NCBI RefSeq assembly: GCF_000482245.1
Contig: NZ_AWNH01000071.1
Span: 62,001-126,000, forward strand
From: Leptolyngbya sp. Heron Island J
Lineage (GTDB): Bacteria > Cyanobacteriota > Cyanobacteriia > Phormidesmidales > Phormidesmidaceae
Length of the DNA: 64,000 nucleotides
Direction of reading: 5' to 3'
A program made the position numbers and the translations under genes. Below, piece by piece: positions 19,142 through 28,032 of this stretch. The notes beneath the pieces were generated by a model. That model had not been told where the DNA came from and ran no database searches. It saw nothing but the letters and a program-made list of their open reading frames with translations. The stretch's first letter is position 1. Each line of letters starts with the position of its first letter.

Positions 19142-20239
19142 CTAATGCAAGGTGGTCAAAGCGACACAGGATAGTAGCCCGGCTAGTAAATAAAACACGC
19201 TGACCACTTGAATCTCAGACCAGCCGGATAACTCAAAGTGATGGTGTAGAGGGGCCATCTTAAATAGCCGCTTGCCTTTACCATCTGAGCCTTTGGTTGC
19301 TTTGTAGTAGCTAACCTGCATGATCACTGACAGAGTCTCGGCTACAAAGAGCAGGGTAATGATAAAGAGTGCAAACAGGTGACCGCTCAAAATACCGACA
19401 GCTGCTAAGGCTCCACCTAAGGCTAAAGAGCCGGTGTCGCCCATGAAAACTCTAGCGGGGTTACGATTGTGGGTAAGAAAACCGACGCAAGCGCCACTCA
19501 TGGCTGCGCAAAAGACCATGAGCTCGGGATAGTCGGGGGCAATTAATGCGCCTAACCCTAAAAGCGCGATCGCACCTGTACCGCCCATCAGCCCATCCAC
19601 ACCATCGGTTAGATTAGTGGCATTGCTTTCGGCCACCATCGTAAACCCGGCTAAGGGCCAAAACAACAGCCCCAGAGGCAGCAGAATGCCGAAGGGTAGA
19701 GCAAGACTAGTAATTTCAGTAGGCTGGGTGGTCATAGCCCAGGCACAGAAGACAATGGCAAAACCAATTTGCAATGCCAGCTTCATCTTGGGGGAAATTC
19801 CCTTATTGGAACGACGCTTTAGTACCTGCCAGTCGTCCAACCAACCAATAAAACCGTAGGCCAGGGTCAAGACACAAACTGCCAGCGTATTCACGGCTCC
19901 ACCGGAGGCTAGAATCGCTACCAACAATGCCACAGGGACAAAAAAGATGCCCCCCATGGTAGGGGTACCTGCCTTTTTTAAATGTGCTTTAGGGCCTTCC
20001 TCTCGAATAAACTGACCTGCTCTGAGTCGCTTGAGTAGCGGCACTACACCGTAACCAAGTAAAGCGGCACCCACAGCTGAAAATAGAAATGGCATCAGTA
20101 GGCTCGACTGGGTGAACCAATCGCGACCTACCCACAAATCTAAACCAGCTGCTAAACATGACAGGGTGCCCATTAGCAGCACTGAAAGGCCTGTACCTGT
20201 TAGGGCCGTTGCCCTAGAGGTAAAGAATTTAGCATCCAC
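19142..20239 (-). CDS. mraY: Phospho-N-acetylmuramoyl-pentapeptide transferase MraY
   Basis: MraY transfers phospho-MurNAc-pentapeptide from UDP to undecaprenyl phosphate, making lipid I at the cytoplasmic face of the inner membrane. The 365-residue protein has ten or so membrane segments. Motifs include TPTMGGIFFV, LDDWQVLKRRSNKG with the catalytic Asp pair, NATNLTDGVDGL with further catalytic Asp, VFMGDTGSLALGG and the APLHHHFELSG signature. Length is normal for cyanobacteria. No other mur or dcw gene is adjacent, as is usual in this phylum. A strong terminator follows the gene. Confidence 0.97.
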   Translation of the reverse strand: MDAKFFTSRATALTGTGLSVLLMGTLSCLAAGLDLWVGRDWFTQSSLLMPFLFSAVGAALLGYGVVPLLKRLRAGQFIREEGPKAHLKKAGTPTMGGIFFVPVALLVAILASGGAVNTLAVCVLTLAYGFIGWLDDWQVLKRRSNKGISPKMKLALQIGFAIVFCAWAMTTQPTEITSLALPFGILLPLGLLFWPLAGFTMVAESNATNLTDGVDGLMGGTGAIALLGLGALIAPDYPELMVFCAAMSGACVGFLTHNRNPARVFMGDTGSLALGGALAAVGILSGHLFALFIITLLFVAETLSVIMQVSYYKATKGSDGKGKRLFKMAPLHHHFELSGWSEIQVVSVFYLLAGLLSCVALTTLH

Positions 20240-20448
20240 AACTCACGTCCTTCACACACCACACACTTCAAGCGTTTAGCCCCACTTTCCGTACAGAATC
20301 GTCTGTCGATAAGGAGTGCTAAAAGTAAAAAAAGGCCTCACTTTTATAGATTCTCTAGCGAATATCACTAAAAGTCCAGGGACTTAGGCTACAAATCTAT
20401 TGGTTTATGTGAGCCTAAGGAAGTACTTGGCTTTATTCGCAGAGCACG

Positions 20449-20706
20449 TTATTCGTCAGGCTCGTCGCTATCATCGCTATCGTCAGAGGTATCATCCGAG
20501 TCATCAAAGCTAGCGTCATCACTACCCATCAGATCGGAAATTTCCTCACTATCCGCTTCGTCACGGACAACTTCTGCGGGTTCACGGGGGATCAAACGTC
20601 CTGTACTTTCTAGCCAACGTAAAATAGATGAGTCGCCCCGTTCGGGGATAACCATCGCATGCTGTTGACGAGGAATTTGCCGTACGGAGGGATTGTATTT
20701 AGTCAT
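20449..20706 (-). CDS. DUF3134 family protein
   Basis: An 85-residue protein found essentially in cyanobacteria. The conserved N-terminal block is YNPSVRQIPRQQHAMVIP, followed by SILRWLESTGRLIPRE. The last 35 residues are almost entirely Asp, Ser and Glu, giving a strongly acidic tail that may bind metals or a basic partner. There is no signal peptide or membrane segment. It stands alone between mraY and the fibrillin gene. Function unknown. Confidence 0.85.
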   Translation of the reverse strand: MTKYNPSVRQIPRQQHAMVIPERGDSSILRWLESTGRLIPREPAEVVRDEADSEEISDLMGSDDASFDDSDDTSDDSDDSDEPDE

Positions 20707-21043
20707 ACGCGTTTGTGGTTGAGATTGGACTTGGGTAAATAACTATACCCAACTCACATGGCAAAAAAGTAGATAGAAAGTTACTAAATGCAATGTCAAA
20801 ACTACTTTTTTCTACATGGAGATTAGAAATCTCTGCATCAAAATATACAGTACTTCAGTAGCCACCACGAATATGGATGGGCTCAAGCTGGATATTAAGA
20901 ATTGCCTGCCATGCCATGCCAATAAAGTATGAAAGGATGCTGATGTCAAGTCTTTGATGCCAAGAATTCGTTAGCCCTTGAAATAGGGGACCGTATGGTT
21001 AGGTATCTGTTTGTTTCCCGCCGCCGCACCACCAAATGTGCCC
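20707..21043. other. Intergenic region between DUF3134 and the fibrillin gene
   Basis: These 337 bases separate two divergent genes and should hold both promoters. A long inverted repeat, AAAAAAGTAG (20763-20772) against CTACTTTTTT (20802-20811), is perfect over 10 bp with a 29-base loop. A small palindrome GAGATTAGAAATCTC follows near 20819. No coding sequence is apparent. The T-rich arm could act as a weak terminator or simply reflect AT richness. Confidence 0.4.
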
Positions 21044-21631
21044 ATGTTTGAGAAAACTGACCTTTTAGATGCGATCGCACCCACCAACCGTGGATTACTA
21101 GCGGCTCCTGAGCAAAAAGCTGACATCTTATCTAAGGTTGTCTGTTTAGAGGCGCGTAATCCCACCGCTAATCCCCTGGCAGCAACGGAATTACTCAATG
21201 GCAACTGGCAGTTGCTCTACACCACTAGTACTGAATTACTGGGCATTGACCGATTCCCGCTGCTGGGGCTGGGCAATATCTATCAGTGTGTTCGCATAGA
21301 CCAGCAGCGCATTTACAATCTGGCGGAAATCAAAGCTGCCCTAGGGGGGCTGGTATCTGTGACAGCAACGTTTGAAGCCGTCTCTGACCAGCGGGTGAAT
21401 GTCCGCTTTGACCGCGCAATTTTTGGCTTGCAATCTACCCTGGGCTATCAAAATCCTGACCAGTTTATTCAGGCGATGCAGCAGACGAGTAAGTTCAACC
21501 TGATGCGCGGCATTGACTTTACCGTCAGCTCAAACCGAGAACCTGGTTGGTTAGAGGTGACGTATTTGGATAGCACTATGCGGATTGGTCGCGGTAATCA
21601 AGGCAGTGTATTTGTGCTGAGGAAGGTTTAG
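21044..21631 (+). CDS. PAP/fibrillin (plastid-lipid-associated) family protein
   Basis: Plastid-lipid-associated proteins (fibrillins) bind lipids and carotenoids at thylakoids and are linked to photoprotection in cyanobacteria and plants. This protein shows the family core: FEKTDLLDAIAPTNRGL, the NGNWQLLYTTSTELLG motif, a central beta-barrel region, and the C-terminal WLEVTYLDSTMRIGRG and GSVFVLRKV. The ATG at 21044 is preferred to the upstream TTG at 21011, since homology begins there; the product is then 195 residues. It is followed 79 bases later by a nuclease gene in the same direction. Confidence 0.9.
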   Translation: MFEKTDLLDAIAPTNRGLLAAPEQKADILSKVVCLEARNPTANPLAATELLNGNWQLLYTTSTELLGIDRFPLLGLGNIYQCVRIDQQRIYNLAEIKAALGGLVSVTATFEAVSDQRVNVRFDRAIFGLQSTLGYQNPDQFIQAMQQTSKFNLMRGIDFTVSSNREPGWLEVTYLDSTMRIGRGNQGSVFVLRKV

Positions 21632-21710
21632 AGTCGGCAACAAGCCCTGCGAGAGCAGGTCCCCCTACGGCAATTACTCATTGAGATGTGCTCATCTATT
21701 GGTTTGTGTT

Positions 21711-22490
21711 ATGGCATTGCCTGTTCTTTCCCTATCCCAGACCCATCTCACCTTGTTAGAGACCTGCCCACGTCGGTTTCAGTACATCTTTGACCAGGCT
21801 CTAGCCGTCCCACCCTCACCGCAAGGTCAGGAAGCGGCTCTATGGGGGAATCAGTTTCACTTACTGATGCAGCAGCAGGCTCTAGGGTTACCCATTGCTG
21901 TTATGGCCCCTGCCCATGGAGAGATGGTGGCTAAAGTTGAAGCTTTGCGACAGCAGGCACCCCAGCTATTTCAAGCGGAGCCTGGAGAATGCCTCCGTCA
22001 AAGTGAGCATCAGCGTACTCTAGCGTTTAATGGCTACGTGTTTACGGTGATTTATGACCTGATTGTGTTGACAGAGAATTCGGGGCTAATTGTGGATTGG
22101 AAGACCTATCTCAAGCCACCTGCAAAAGCTCGCCTGGCTGATGATTGGCAAACCCGTCTTTACCTATATGTGTTAGCCGAGACCAGTCAGTTGCCCCCTG
22201 AGAAATTAACTATGGTCTACTGGTTTGTGAGACACCGGGATGCGCAGGGCAAGGATCTGCCCCCCAGCGACTATCGCTTTATCTACAGCCTGTCACAGCA
22301 TGATCGCACGAGAGCCGATCTGTTGCGGTTGACCGATCGCTTGTCGGAGTTGCGTGAGTGTCAGGTGTTTCCTCAAACGGATATCCTAGAACGCTGTACC
22401 CGCTGCCCATTTCAAATTCGCTGTCAGCGAGCGGATGAGCCTAATTTATTGATCAACCTTGATGCAATCGAAGAGGTGGCGCTGCATTGA
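21711..22490 (+). CDS. RecB/Cas4-type PD-(D/E)XK nuclease with Fe-S cysteines
   Basis: The protein has the AddB/RecB-like nuclease layout. A first Cys sits in LLETCPRRFQYIF, then come the active-site IYDLIVL and LIVDWKTY (Asp...Asp-x-Lys) and a final cluster CTRCPFQIRC. The four Cys are placed as in nucleases that hold a 4Fe-4S cluster, such as Cas4 and AddB. No helicase part is present, so it is a stand-alone nuclease domain of 259 residues. The start at 21711 is chosen since the upstream 10 residues are not conserved-looking. No Cas gene or CRISPR array is near, so it is a general repair or processing nuclease by inference. Confidence 0.85.
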   Translation: MALPVLSLSQTHLTLLETCPRRFQYIFDQALAVPPSPQGQEAALWGNQFHLLMQQQALGLPIAVMAPAHGEMVAKVEALRQQAPQLFQAEPGECLRQSEHQRTLAFNGYVFTVIYDLIVLTENSGLIVDWKTYLKPPAKARLADDWQTRLYLYVLAETSQLPPEKLTMVYWFVRHRDAQGKDLPPSDYRFIYSLSQHDRTRADLLRLTDRLSELRECQVFPQTDILERCTRCPFQIRCQRADEPNLLINLDAIEEVALH

Positions 22491-22764
22491 GGTAGATAAA
22501 TCTATCTGAACAATTACATTAAAAATGCTCTATTGAAATTCTGGCTTTTTGACACCTAATTAACTAAACTTAAATTATAAATAGACTTAAGTAAATCGTT
22601 TCCGAATTCAGATAGACTCAGCTAAATGATCTTTTGAATTCACTTTGTCAGGGTTCAAAATCTTCTGTTGGGGCTGGGGATACTCCAATGGCGGTTTTTG
22701 CATCCACGATTAATGCCTCGGATTCAGATGTTAAGTCCCTAGATGTTGCTTTTGAAGTTGCTCC
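22491..22764 (+). promoter_or_regulatory. Leader region of the ndhF3 operon
   Basis: This 274-base gap lies directly before the CO2-uptake operon and must hold its promoter. It includes an AT-rich direct repeat (listed separately) and a short upstream reading frame. In Synechocystis the homologous operon is controlled by the LysR regulator NdhR/CcmR and induced at low inorganic carbon. A matching operator was not identified with confidence. Confidence 0.5.
22581..22627 (+). promoter_or_regulatory. Imperfect direct repeat ATAGACT...TAAAT, 31-base period
   Basis: ATAGACTTAAGTAAAT (22581-22596) and ATAGACTCAGCTAAAT (22612-22627) match at 13 of 16 positions. The 31-base period equals about three DNA turns, so both would present on the same face of the helix, as expected for a tandem regulator site. 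Candidate regulators are the NdhR/CmpR LysR types, which control this operon elsewhere. The regulator is inferred. Confidence 0.4.
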
Positions 22765-22798
22765 ATGGCTGAGGTTTGCTTACAAACGGGATGGTTAA
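22688..22798 (+). CDS. Possible 36-residue upstream ORF overlapping ndhF3
   Basis: An ATG-started frame begins MAVFASTINASDSDVKSLDV and ends AYKRDG with TAA at 22796-22798. It overlaps the first 34 bases of ndhF3 in another frame. A GGGG-rich stretch lies about 10 bases upstream and may serve as ribosome-binding site, whereas ndhF3 itself has a weak one. It could couple or gate translation of ndhF3, or be fortuitous. No homologue is known to me. Confidence 0.3.
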   Translation: MAVFASTINASDSDVKSLDVAFEVAPWLRFAYKRDG

Positions 22799-24609
22799 TT
22801 CCGCTTTATCCATTGTTAGGAATCCTGTTTACGATTCCTTGGATGACTGTTCGGCGTACAGGTCCACGTCCTGCGGGGTATATTAATCTTTTGACGACGA
22901 CCATAGCCTTGGTGCATGCAATATTAGCTTTGCAGGCGGTCTGGGGGCAAGTACCGCTGCGTTGGTCCTTAGATTGGATGCAGGTTGCCGATCTCTCAAT
23001 TGAGCTGCCGTTTGAGCTGTCTACCTTGAATTTAGCTGCGGTTGTAGTGGTAACAACACTCAACTTGCTGGCGCAGATTTATGCCATCGGCTATTTGGAG
23101 ATGGACTGGGGCTGGGCTCGCTTGTATAGCTTGCTGGCCTGGTTTGAGGTGGGGATGACAGCGTTGTTGCTATGTGACTCGTTGTTCTTTAGCTACATGA
23201 TGCTAGAGATTTTGACCCTGGGCACCTATTTGATTGTTGGCTTCTGGTTTAACCAGCCTCGGGTGGTGACTGGAGCGCGGGATGCATTTTTGACTAAGCG
23301 CATCGGGGATTTAATCCTGCTGATGGGGGTGATTGCTCTCTATCCGCTGGCGGGTACCTGGAGCTACTCTGAGCTGGCCCAGTGGGCGTCTGGTCATCCG
23401 ATTGAGGGAACGACGGCAACTTTGTTGGGACTAGCGCTGTTGGCGGGGCCAATTAGTAAGTGTGCTCAGTTTCCTCTACATCTATGGCTTGATTCGGCCA
23501 TGGAGGGGCCTCTGCCGACGACGATTTTACGGAATTCTGTGGTGATTCCGGTGGGGGCCTGGGTGTTGATTAAGCTGACGCCTGTGCTGGCGCTGTCTCC
23601 GGTAGTTGATTCTGTTGCTGTGGCAATTGGTACGGTGACGGCCATTGGTGGAGCCCTGATTTCGATTGCTCAAATTGATGTCAAGCGGGTGCTGTCTTAT
23701 TTAACCAGTGCGTTTATGGGGTTGGTGCTGATTGCGGTCGGCACCTCTCAGGTAGGGGTAGCATACTTTTTGTTGATGGCGTTTTCGGTTGCGATCGCAA
23801 CCCTAATTGCTAGCACGGGTTCTGTGGTTCTCACCTGTGTTACCCAGGACCTCACCCTGCTGGGTGGCTTATGGTCTCGTCGCCCAGTGACAGCCCTCTC
23901 TTTCATCTTCGGAGCCCTAGGGATACTGGGTCTACCTCCGTTTGGGGGGTTTTGGGCCATGCGTTTTCTAGAAACAGGATTGTGGTACGACGGTCAGATT
24001 CTTCCATTTGTGATTGTTTTAGCCATCAATACTCTTTGGGCCTTTAGCTTGGTTCGCATGTTCTGTCTGATGTTTGCGGGACAACCTAAGGCAATGAGTA
24101 GCCGTGCGCCAGAGCCCATCTGGTCAGTCGTGTTACCCATGGCTGCGATGGCGGCATTAACCTTGCACATCCCCATTATTCTGCAGACCCTCAAACTATT
24201 GCCGATTATGCAAACTGCCATTGGCGAGACAGGTTTGCTCTTAATTTGGTCCACAGGGCTGGGTTTGGGTTTGGGCTTTGCATTTTATGGTATTCAGCGA
24301 GAGAAGTTGCCTGTTGACTACATGCCTCGGTGGTTTTCAAGTCTGCTGGCCTACGACTTTTACACTCCTAGCCTTTACCAAAATGTTGTGATTTGGCCCG
24401 TGGCTAGCGTGGCGGGGGGGTTTAACTGGATAGAACGCTATGTCATTGATGGCTTTGTCAATTTGATTGGAGTATTCTCCTTGCTGAGTGGAGAGACTTT
24501 GAAATATAGCAACCCTGGACGGTCTCAGGTATATGTTTTAACGATTACTATTTGTGTTGTGCTTTTGGGTCTCTTTATGACCTGGAGGTACGTACCAAAT
24601 CTAGGCTAA
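22765..24609 (+). CDS. ndhF3: NADH dehydrogenase-like subunit 5, NdhF3 (CO2 uptake)
   Basis: NdhF3 is the large antiporter-like membrane subunit of the NDH-1MS complex, which drives high-affinity CO2 hydration at the thylakoid membrane. The 614-residue protein opens with WLIPLYPLLGILF and shows about 15 membrane helices in a Proton_antipo core with NPRV-type and HLWLDSAMEGP motifs. The last is the substrate-channel signature (with GPLPTT). The RTGPRPAGYINLL stretch near the start matches NdhF3 rather than respiratory NdhF1. It leads the operon ndhF3-ndhD3-cupA-cupS, with 65 bases to ndhD3. Expression is expected to rise at low inorganic carbon. Confidence 0.93.
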   Translation: MAEVCLQTGWLIPLYPLLGILFTIPWMTVRRTGPRPAGYINLLTTTIALVHAILALQAVWGQVPLRWSLDWMQVADLSIELPFELSTLNLAAVVVVTTLNLLAQIYAIGYLEMDWGWARLYSLLAWFEVGMTALLLCDSLFFSYMMLEILTLGTYLIVGFWFNQPRVVTGARDAFLTKRIGDLILLMGVIALYPLAGTWSYSELAQWASGHPIEGTTATLLGLALLAGPISKCAQFPLHLWLDSAMEGPLPTTILRNSVVIPVGAWVLIKLTPVLALSPVVDSVAVAIGTVTAIGGALISIAQIDVKRVLSYLTSAFMGLVLIAVGTSQVGVAYFLLMAFSVAIATLIASTGSVVLTCVTQDLTLLGGLWSRRPVTALSFIFGALGILGLPPFGGFWAMRFLETGLWYDGQILPFVIVLAINTLWAFSLVRMFCLMFAGQPKAMSSRAPEPIWSVVLPMAAMAALTLHIPIILQTLKLLPIMQTAIGETGLLLIWSTGLGLGLGFAFYGIQREKLPVDYMPRWFSSLLAYDFYTPSLYQNVVIWPVASVAGGFNWIERYVIDGFVNLIGVFSLLSGETLKYSNPGRSQVYVLTITICVVLLGLFMTWRYVPNLG

Positions 24610-24674
24610 ATTTCTGCAGCGTTTTAGTCTCACATTCTGATTGTGTTCTGCAAATTGTTTAACCCATTCAAGCC

Positions 24675-26189
24675 ATGATGTTAACTCTGTTGATGGGGCT
24701 GCCAATTCTAGGAGCCCTGGTGTTAAGTCTTTTTCCACCGGCTAAGGCGAAGTTGGTGGCTTTAGTGGGCTCAGGGGTTACTTTGCTGTTGACCCTATTG
24801 CTGTTTAGTCGGTTTGATTTAAGCAACAGCGGGTTCCAAATGGTGGAGTCTTTGCCCTGGCTACCGACACTGGGGTTGAACTATGAGCTGGGCTTGGATG
24901 GATTGGGGCTGCTGATGGTGGCCCTAAATACCTTGCTGACCTGGATCGCGATTTATAGCGCTCGACCTGAGCTAGAGCGTCCGCGACTGTTCTACAGTTT
25001 GATGCTAATTACCAGCGCTGTGATTTCAGGCGCGTTTCTGGCTCAGAACTTTCTTTTATTCTTTCTTTTCTACGAAGCCTGTTTAATTCCCCTGTATTTG
25101 TTGATTAACATTTGGGGGGGTGAAAAGCGGAGTTATGCGGCCACCAAGTTTCTCATTTATACAGCTATTTCAGGAGCGTTGATCCTGTTCAGTGGCTTCG
25201 GTTTGTTATGGCTGGGTGGTGCTGACAACTTTAGCTATGCTGCCTTGTCTCAAACTGACTTGTCTGCACGCTTGCAGGTATTGCTGCTGATTCCCTTGGC
25301 GATTGGGTTTGGCATCAAAGTACCAATGGTACCCTTGCATACCTGGCTACCAGATACTTATGTGGCTGCATCCACACCAGTGGCGATTTTGTTAGGTGGT
25401 GTGCTGGCAAAACTAGGGACCTATGGTTTGTTGCGGTTTGGTCTGAGTTTGTTGCCTAAAGGTTGGACAGTGATTGCCCCCTGGATTGCGGCCTGGGCAG
25501 CGGTTACCATCATCTACTGCGCTTTTTTGGCCATTGTGCAACAGGATATCAAGCGTATGGTGGCCTACAGTTCTGTTAGTCACATGGGCTATATCCTACT
25601 GGGTAGCGCAGCGGCTAGTAGTCTCAGCATCTCGGGGTGTATTGCTCATATGATTGCCCATGGTTTAGTCCTGGCAATTTTATTTCACCTAATTGGCGTC
25701 ATCGAGGCGAAGGTGGGCAGTCGAGACTTGGACAAGCTCAATGGCTTGATGAATCCGGTTCGGGGGTTGCCTTTTGTCAGCGCTACGCTGTTGCTAGGTG
25801 CCATGGCCAGTGCTGGTATCCCAGGCTTGGTTAACTTTGCGGCTGAGTTTGCTGTTTTCCAGGGGAGCTTTCGTGTATTTCCGTTGCAAACCCTGATTGG
25901 GATTGTGGGCACGGGGCTCACGGCGGTTTATTTTGTCATCTTGCTTAATCGCACCTGTTTTGGTCGCTTAGATAATGAGCGAGCTTATTTTCCAAAAGTC
26001 TCTTTCAATGAGAAAGCACCGGCTCTGGTGTTAGCTGTGCTGATAGTTGTGCTGGGCCTCCAACCCAATCTACTCATGCGTTGGAGTGAGCCCACTGATG
26101 TGAAGTCGGTTGCGATCGCGCCGATGCAGCAGGTGCAACTACAACCGCTTAAGATGGGCAGCCGTGTACTGAATAAAACCTCATCCTAA
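24675..26189 (+). CDS. ndhD3: NADH dehydrogenase-like subunit 4, NdhD3 (CO2 uptake)
   Basis: NdhD3 is the second antiporter-type proton-pumping subunit of NDH-1MS. The 504-residue protein has about 14 transmembrane helices and NuoM/NdhD motifs: FLFYEACLIPLYLLI with the conserved Glu, IGFGIKVPMVPLHTWLPDTY with the key Lys, and KRMVAYSSVSHMG. A second ATG one codon in is an equally good start. Its place between ndhF3 and cupA identifies it as NdhD3 rather than NdhD4, because cupS follows cupA here, as in the inducible operon of Synechocystis. Confidence 0.94.
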   Translation: MMLTLLMGLPILGALVLSLFPPAKAKLVALVGSGVTLLLTLLLFSRFDLSNSGFQMVESLPWLPTLGLNYELGLDGLGLLMVALNTLLTWIAIYSARPELERPRLFYSLMLITSAVISGAFLAQNFLLFFLFYEACLIPLYLLINIWGGEKRSYAATKFLIYTAISGALILFSGFGLLWLGGADNFSYAALSQTDLSARLQVLLLIPLAIGFGIKVPMVPLHTWLPDTYVAASTPVAILLGGVLAKLGTYGLLRFGLSLLPKGWTVIAPWIAAWAAVTIIYCAFLAIVQQDIKRMVAYSSVSHMGYILLGSAAASSLSISGCIAHMIAHGLVLAILFHLIGVIEAKVGSRDLDKLNGLMNPVRGLPFVSATLLLGAMASAGIPGLVNFAAEFAVFQGSFRVFPLQTLIGIVGTGLTAVYFVILLNRTCFGRLDNERAYFPKVSFNEKAPALVLAVLIVVLGLQPNLLMRWSEPTDVKSVAIAPMQQVQLQPLKMGSRVLNKTSS

Positions 26190-26261
26190 CCGGCTAGTTG
26201 GGGTGACTAATTCTCATCCAAGATTCTACTTGTTTCCGTATTTTTGCTTTCTTAAATACCC

Positions 26262-27548
26262 ATGGCAACCACTACTACTATAAAGCTCCCCCCTTCTACC
26301 CATATCCATGCTGATGTCATTCATCGGCTGGAGGCTGGCGGCTCGATGCTACCAGATACCCCAGAAAATCTGATGCAGATTATTGGTATCTACAAAGCCT
26401 ATGCCGTCCCCATGGACTTTTACTGGCGAGATTTGTTGTATATCGGTGAACGAGTATTTTTACAGCCGCTGCCATTCTTTAAGTACTTTATCTCGCAAGA
26501 ATATCTAGATCGCCAAAATACCTACTCTGGCGACCAATCGCCTCTGAGGATTTGGCGGGGACGAGGTGAGGCTCATCCAGAACTATTAGAGTTCATGGAG
26601 AAAGGGGAGACTAGTCGTTTGCCTCGATTGCTGCACCATCTGAATCATGATCGCGTCAACATGGAGTTCGCGGAAGCCTGCATGCGGGCAATGTTTTGGC
26701 ATACGGATATTAATCCTAGATTTAACGAATATCTATATAGTGAGCCTTACAAGGAGGCGGCAGATCGGGCGATTAAGGCCTATTTCAAAGGCAATCCAGC
26801 TATGTTGGCTCTCTACAAAGTCTTTCCTGACCTATTCCTAGAACAGGTTCGACAAATGTCTTACTACGCCAACCTGGGATTGTTTTGGGAAGTCATGGCT
26901 CCGGTATTCTTTGAGATGTCGGATATCTATGATGAGGGTGGATTTAAGGGCGTGCCCGATGCCATGAATTTCTTGGTTAATGGTATTTTTGCTGTAGCTG
27001 GTCGCCCTATTTATCACCATGTCTATGTTGGTGATGAGTGCATTGAGGTGATTCCTAAATCAGTTGGTTTCACCTGGCTCTATGAAGCTGCTCTACCCTA
27101 TGTGGAAGCGGTATTTTATCGCACGGCCCCCTTTCGCGGCACCAAGTCCTATGATGCTCAGTTGCATCAGGTGCCCAGTGAACAGCCAGACTTCCACTAT
27201 GGCATTCTCTATGCGGATGTCTTTCCGGTGGGCAGCGCGGGTATTCCACCCACCTTGCTGATGCAGGATATGTTGCACTTCTTGCCCCCTTACCTCCAAG
27301 ACTATTACAAAGAGCACTGTCGCGGAGAAGACGACCAGTTAATTCAGTTAGGCATTACGTTTCAACGGTCGATGTATAACGTGACATCGGCGGTAATTCA
27401 GGCGTTACGAACGGCATTGCTCTATCCCCTTGATGATCCCAATCCGGAGCATCTGATGGCTAACCGTCAATTTTTTGAAGCTCAGATGGATCGGCTGACG
27501 CGGCCAGAAGCGCGGCTACGTCAGATTCAAACCCCAAGCTATCGATGA
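26262..27548 (+). CDS. cupA: CO2 hydration protein CupA (ChpY)
   Basis: CupA/ChpY binds the distal end of the NDH-1MS membrane arm and acts like a carbonic anhydrase coupled to NDH-1 electron transport, trapping CO2 as bicarbonate. The 428-residue protein matches the ChpXY family throughout, with AYAVPMDFYWRDLLYIGERV near residues 46-65 and HHLNHDRVNMEFAEACMRAM near 127-146. Its Cys and His residues (DECIEV, FHYGILYADVFP) may hold a metal, as reported for the family. It lies 72 bases after ndhD3. CupA rather than CupB is assigned by context with cupS. Confidence 0.95.
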   Translation: MATTTTIKLPPSTHIHADVIHRLEAGGSMLPDTPENLMQIIGIYKAYAVPMDFYWRDLLYIGERVFLQPLPFFKYFISQEYLDRQNTYSGDQSPLRIWRGRGEAHPELLEFMEKGETSRLPRLLHHLNHDRVNMEFAEACMRAMFWHTDINPRFNEYLYSEPYKEAADRAIKAYFKGNPAMLALYKVFPDLFLEQVRQMSYYANLGLFWEVMAPVFFEMSDIYDEGGFKGVPDAMNFLVNGIFAVAGRPIYHHVYVGDECIEVIPKSVGFTWLYEAALPYVEAVFYRTAPFRGTKSYDAQLHQVPSEQPDFHYGILYADVFPVGSAGIPPTLLMQDMLHFLPPYLQDYYKEHCRGEDDQLIQLGITFQRSMYNVTSAVIQALRTALLYPLDDPNPEHLMANRQFFEAQMDRLTRPEARLRQIQTPSYR

Positions 27549-27553
27549 AAATT

Positions 27554-27587
27554 GTTGTAGGGGTGTTCCATGGAACACCCCTACAAC
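27554..27587. repeat. 34-bp perfect palindrome between cupA and cupS
   Basis: The 34 bases are an exact palindrome centred on CCATGG, with arms starting GTTGTAGGGGTGTTCC. It is complete and without loop, and lies 5 bases after the cupA stop and 43 bases before the cupS start. Near-identical palindromes with the GGGGxGTTCCATGGAACxCCCC core are dispersed in several cyanobacterial genomes. In the operon mRNA it would fold into a strong hairpin. There is no U-run, so termination is unlikely, but 3' end protection or differential stability is possible. Confidence 0.75.
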
Positions 27588-27630
27588 GACCACGATAAAT
27601 TATTACACGTCCCTAAATTGTGCTTGAATC

Positions 27631-28032
27631 ATGCCAACGATTGTCGACATAGCCGTTAATACACCGGGATTTGAAACGCTAGTGGCGGCTGTACAGGCGG
27701 CTGATTTGGTGGAGACTTTGCAGGGGGAAGGCCCCTTCACCGTTTTTGCACCCAACGATGATGCTTTTGCTAAGCTGCCTCCCAACACGGTGAACAACTT
27801 GGTGCAAAATCCTCCGCAGCTTGGTCGTATTCTCTGCTATCACGTGGTTGCTGGCACCTGGGATTCTGCCCAGCTGCGTCAGGTTGATCAGGTGGTCTCG
27901 GTAGAGGGGTCGCCAATACCGATACGTAGCCACAGTCCTCTGGAAGTAAAAAATGCGACTGTTCTCGCTGAAGATATTGAAGCGAGCAATGGCATCATTC
28001 ATGTGATTGATACTGTTATTTTGATGGGCTAA
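27631..28032 (+). CDS. cupS: CupS, fasciclin-domain protein of NDH-1MS
   Basis: CupS is the small soluble partner of CupA in the inducible CO2-uptake complex. The 133-residue protein is one fasciclin (FAS1) domain: [20 protein letters not shown], the [15 protein letters not shown] motif (H1), [13 protein letters not shown] and the closing [12 protein letters not shown] (H2). It has no signal peptide, in line with a cytoplasmic or complex-bound role. Position as fourth gene of the operon and length match CupS. A conserved hairpin-forming palindrome sits just upstream. Confidence 0.93.
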   Translation: MPTIVDIAVNTPGFETLVAAVQAADLVETLQGEGPFTVFAPNDDAFAKLPPNTVNNLVQNPPQLGRILCYHVVAGTWDSAQLRQVDQVVSVEGSPIPIRSHSPLEVKNATVLAEDIEASNGIIHVIDTVILMG

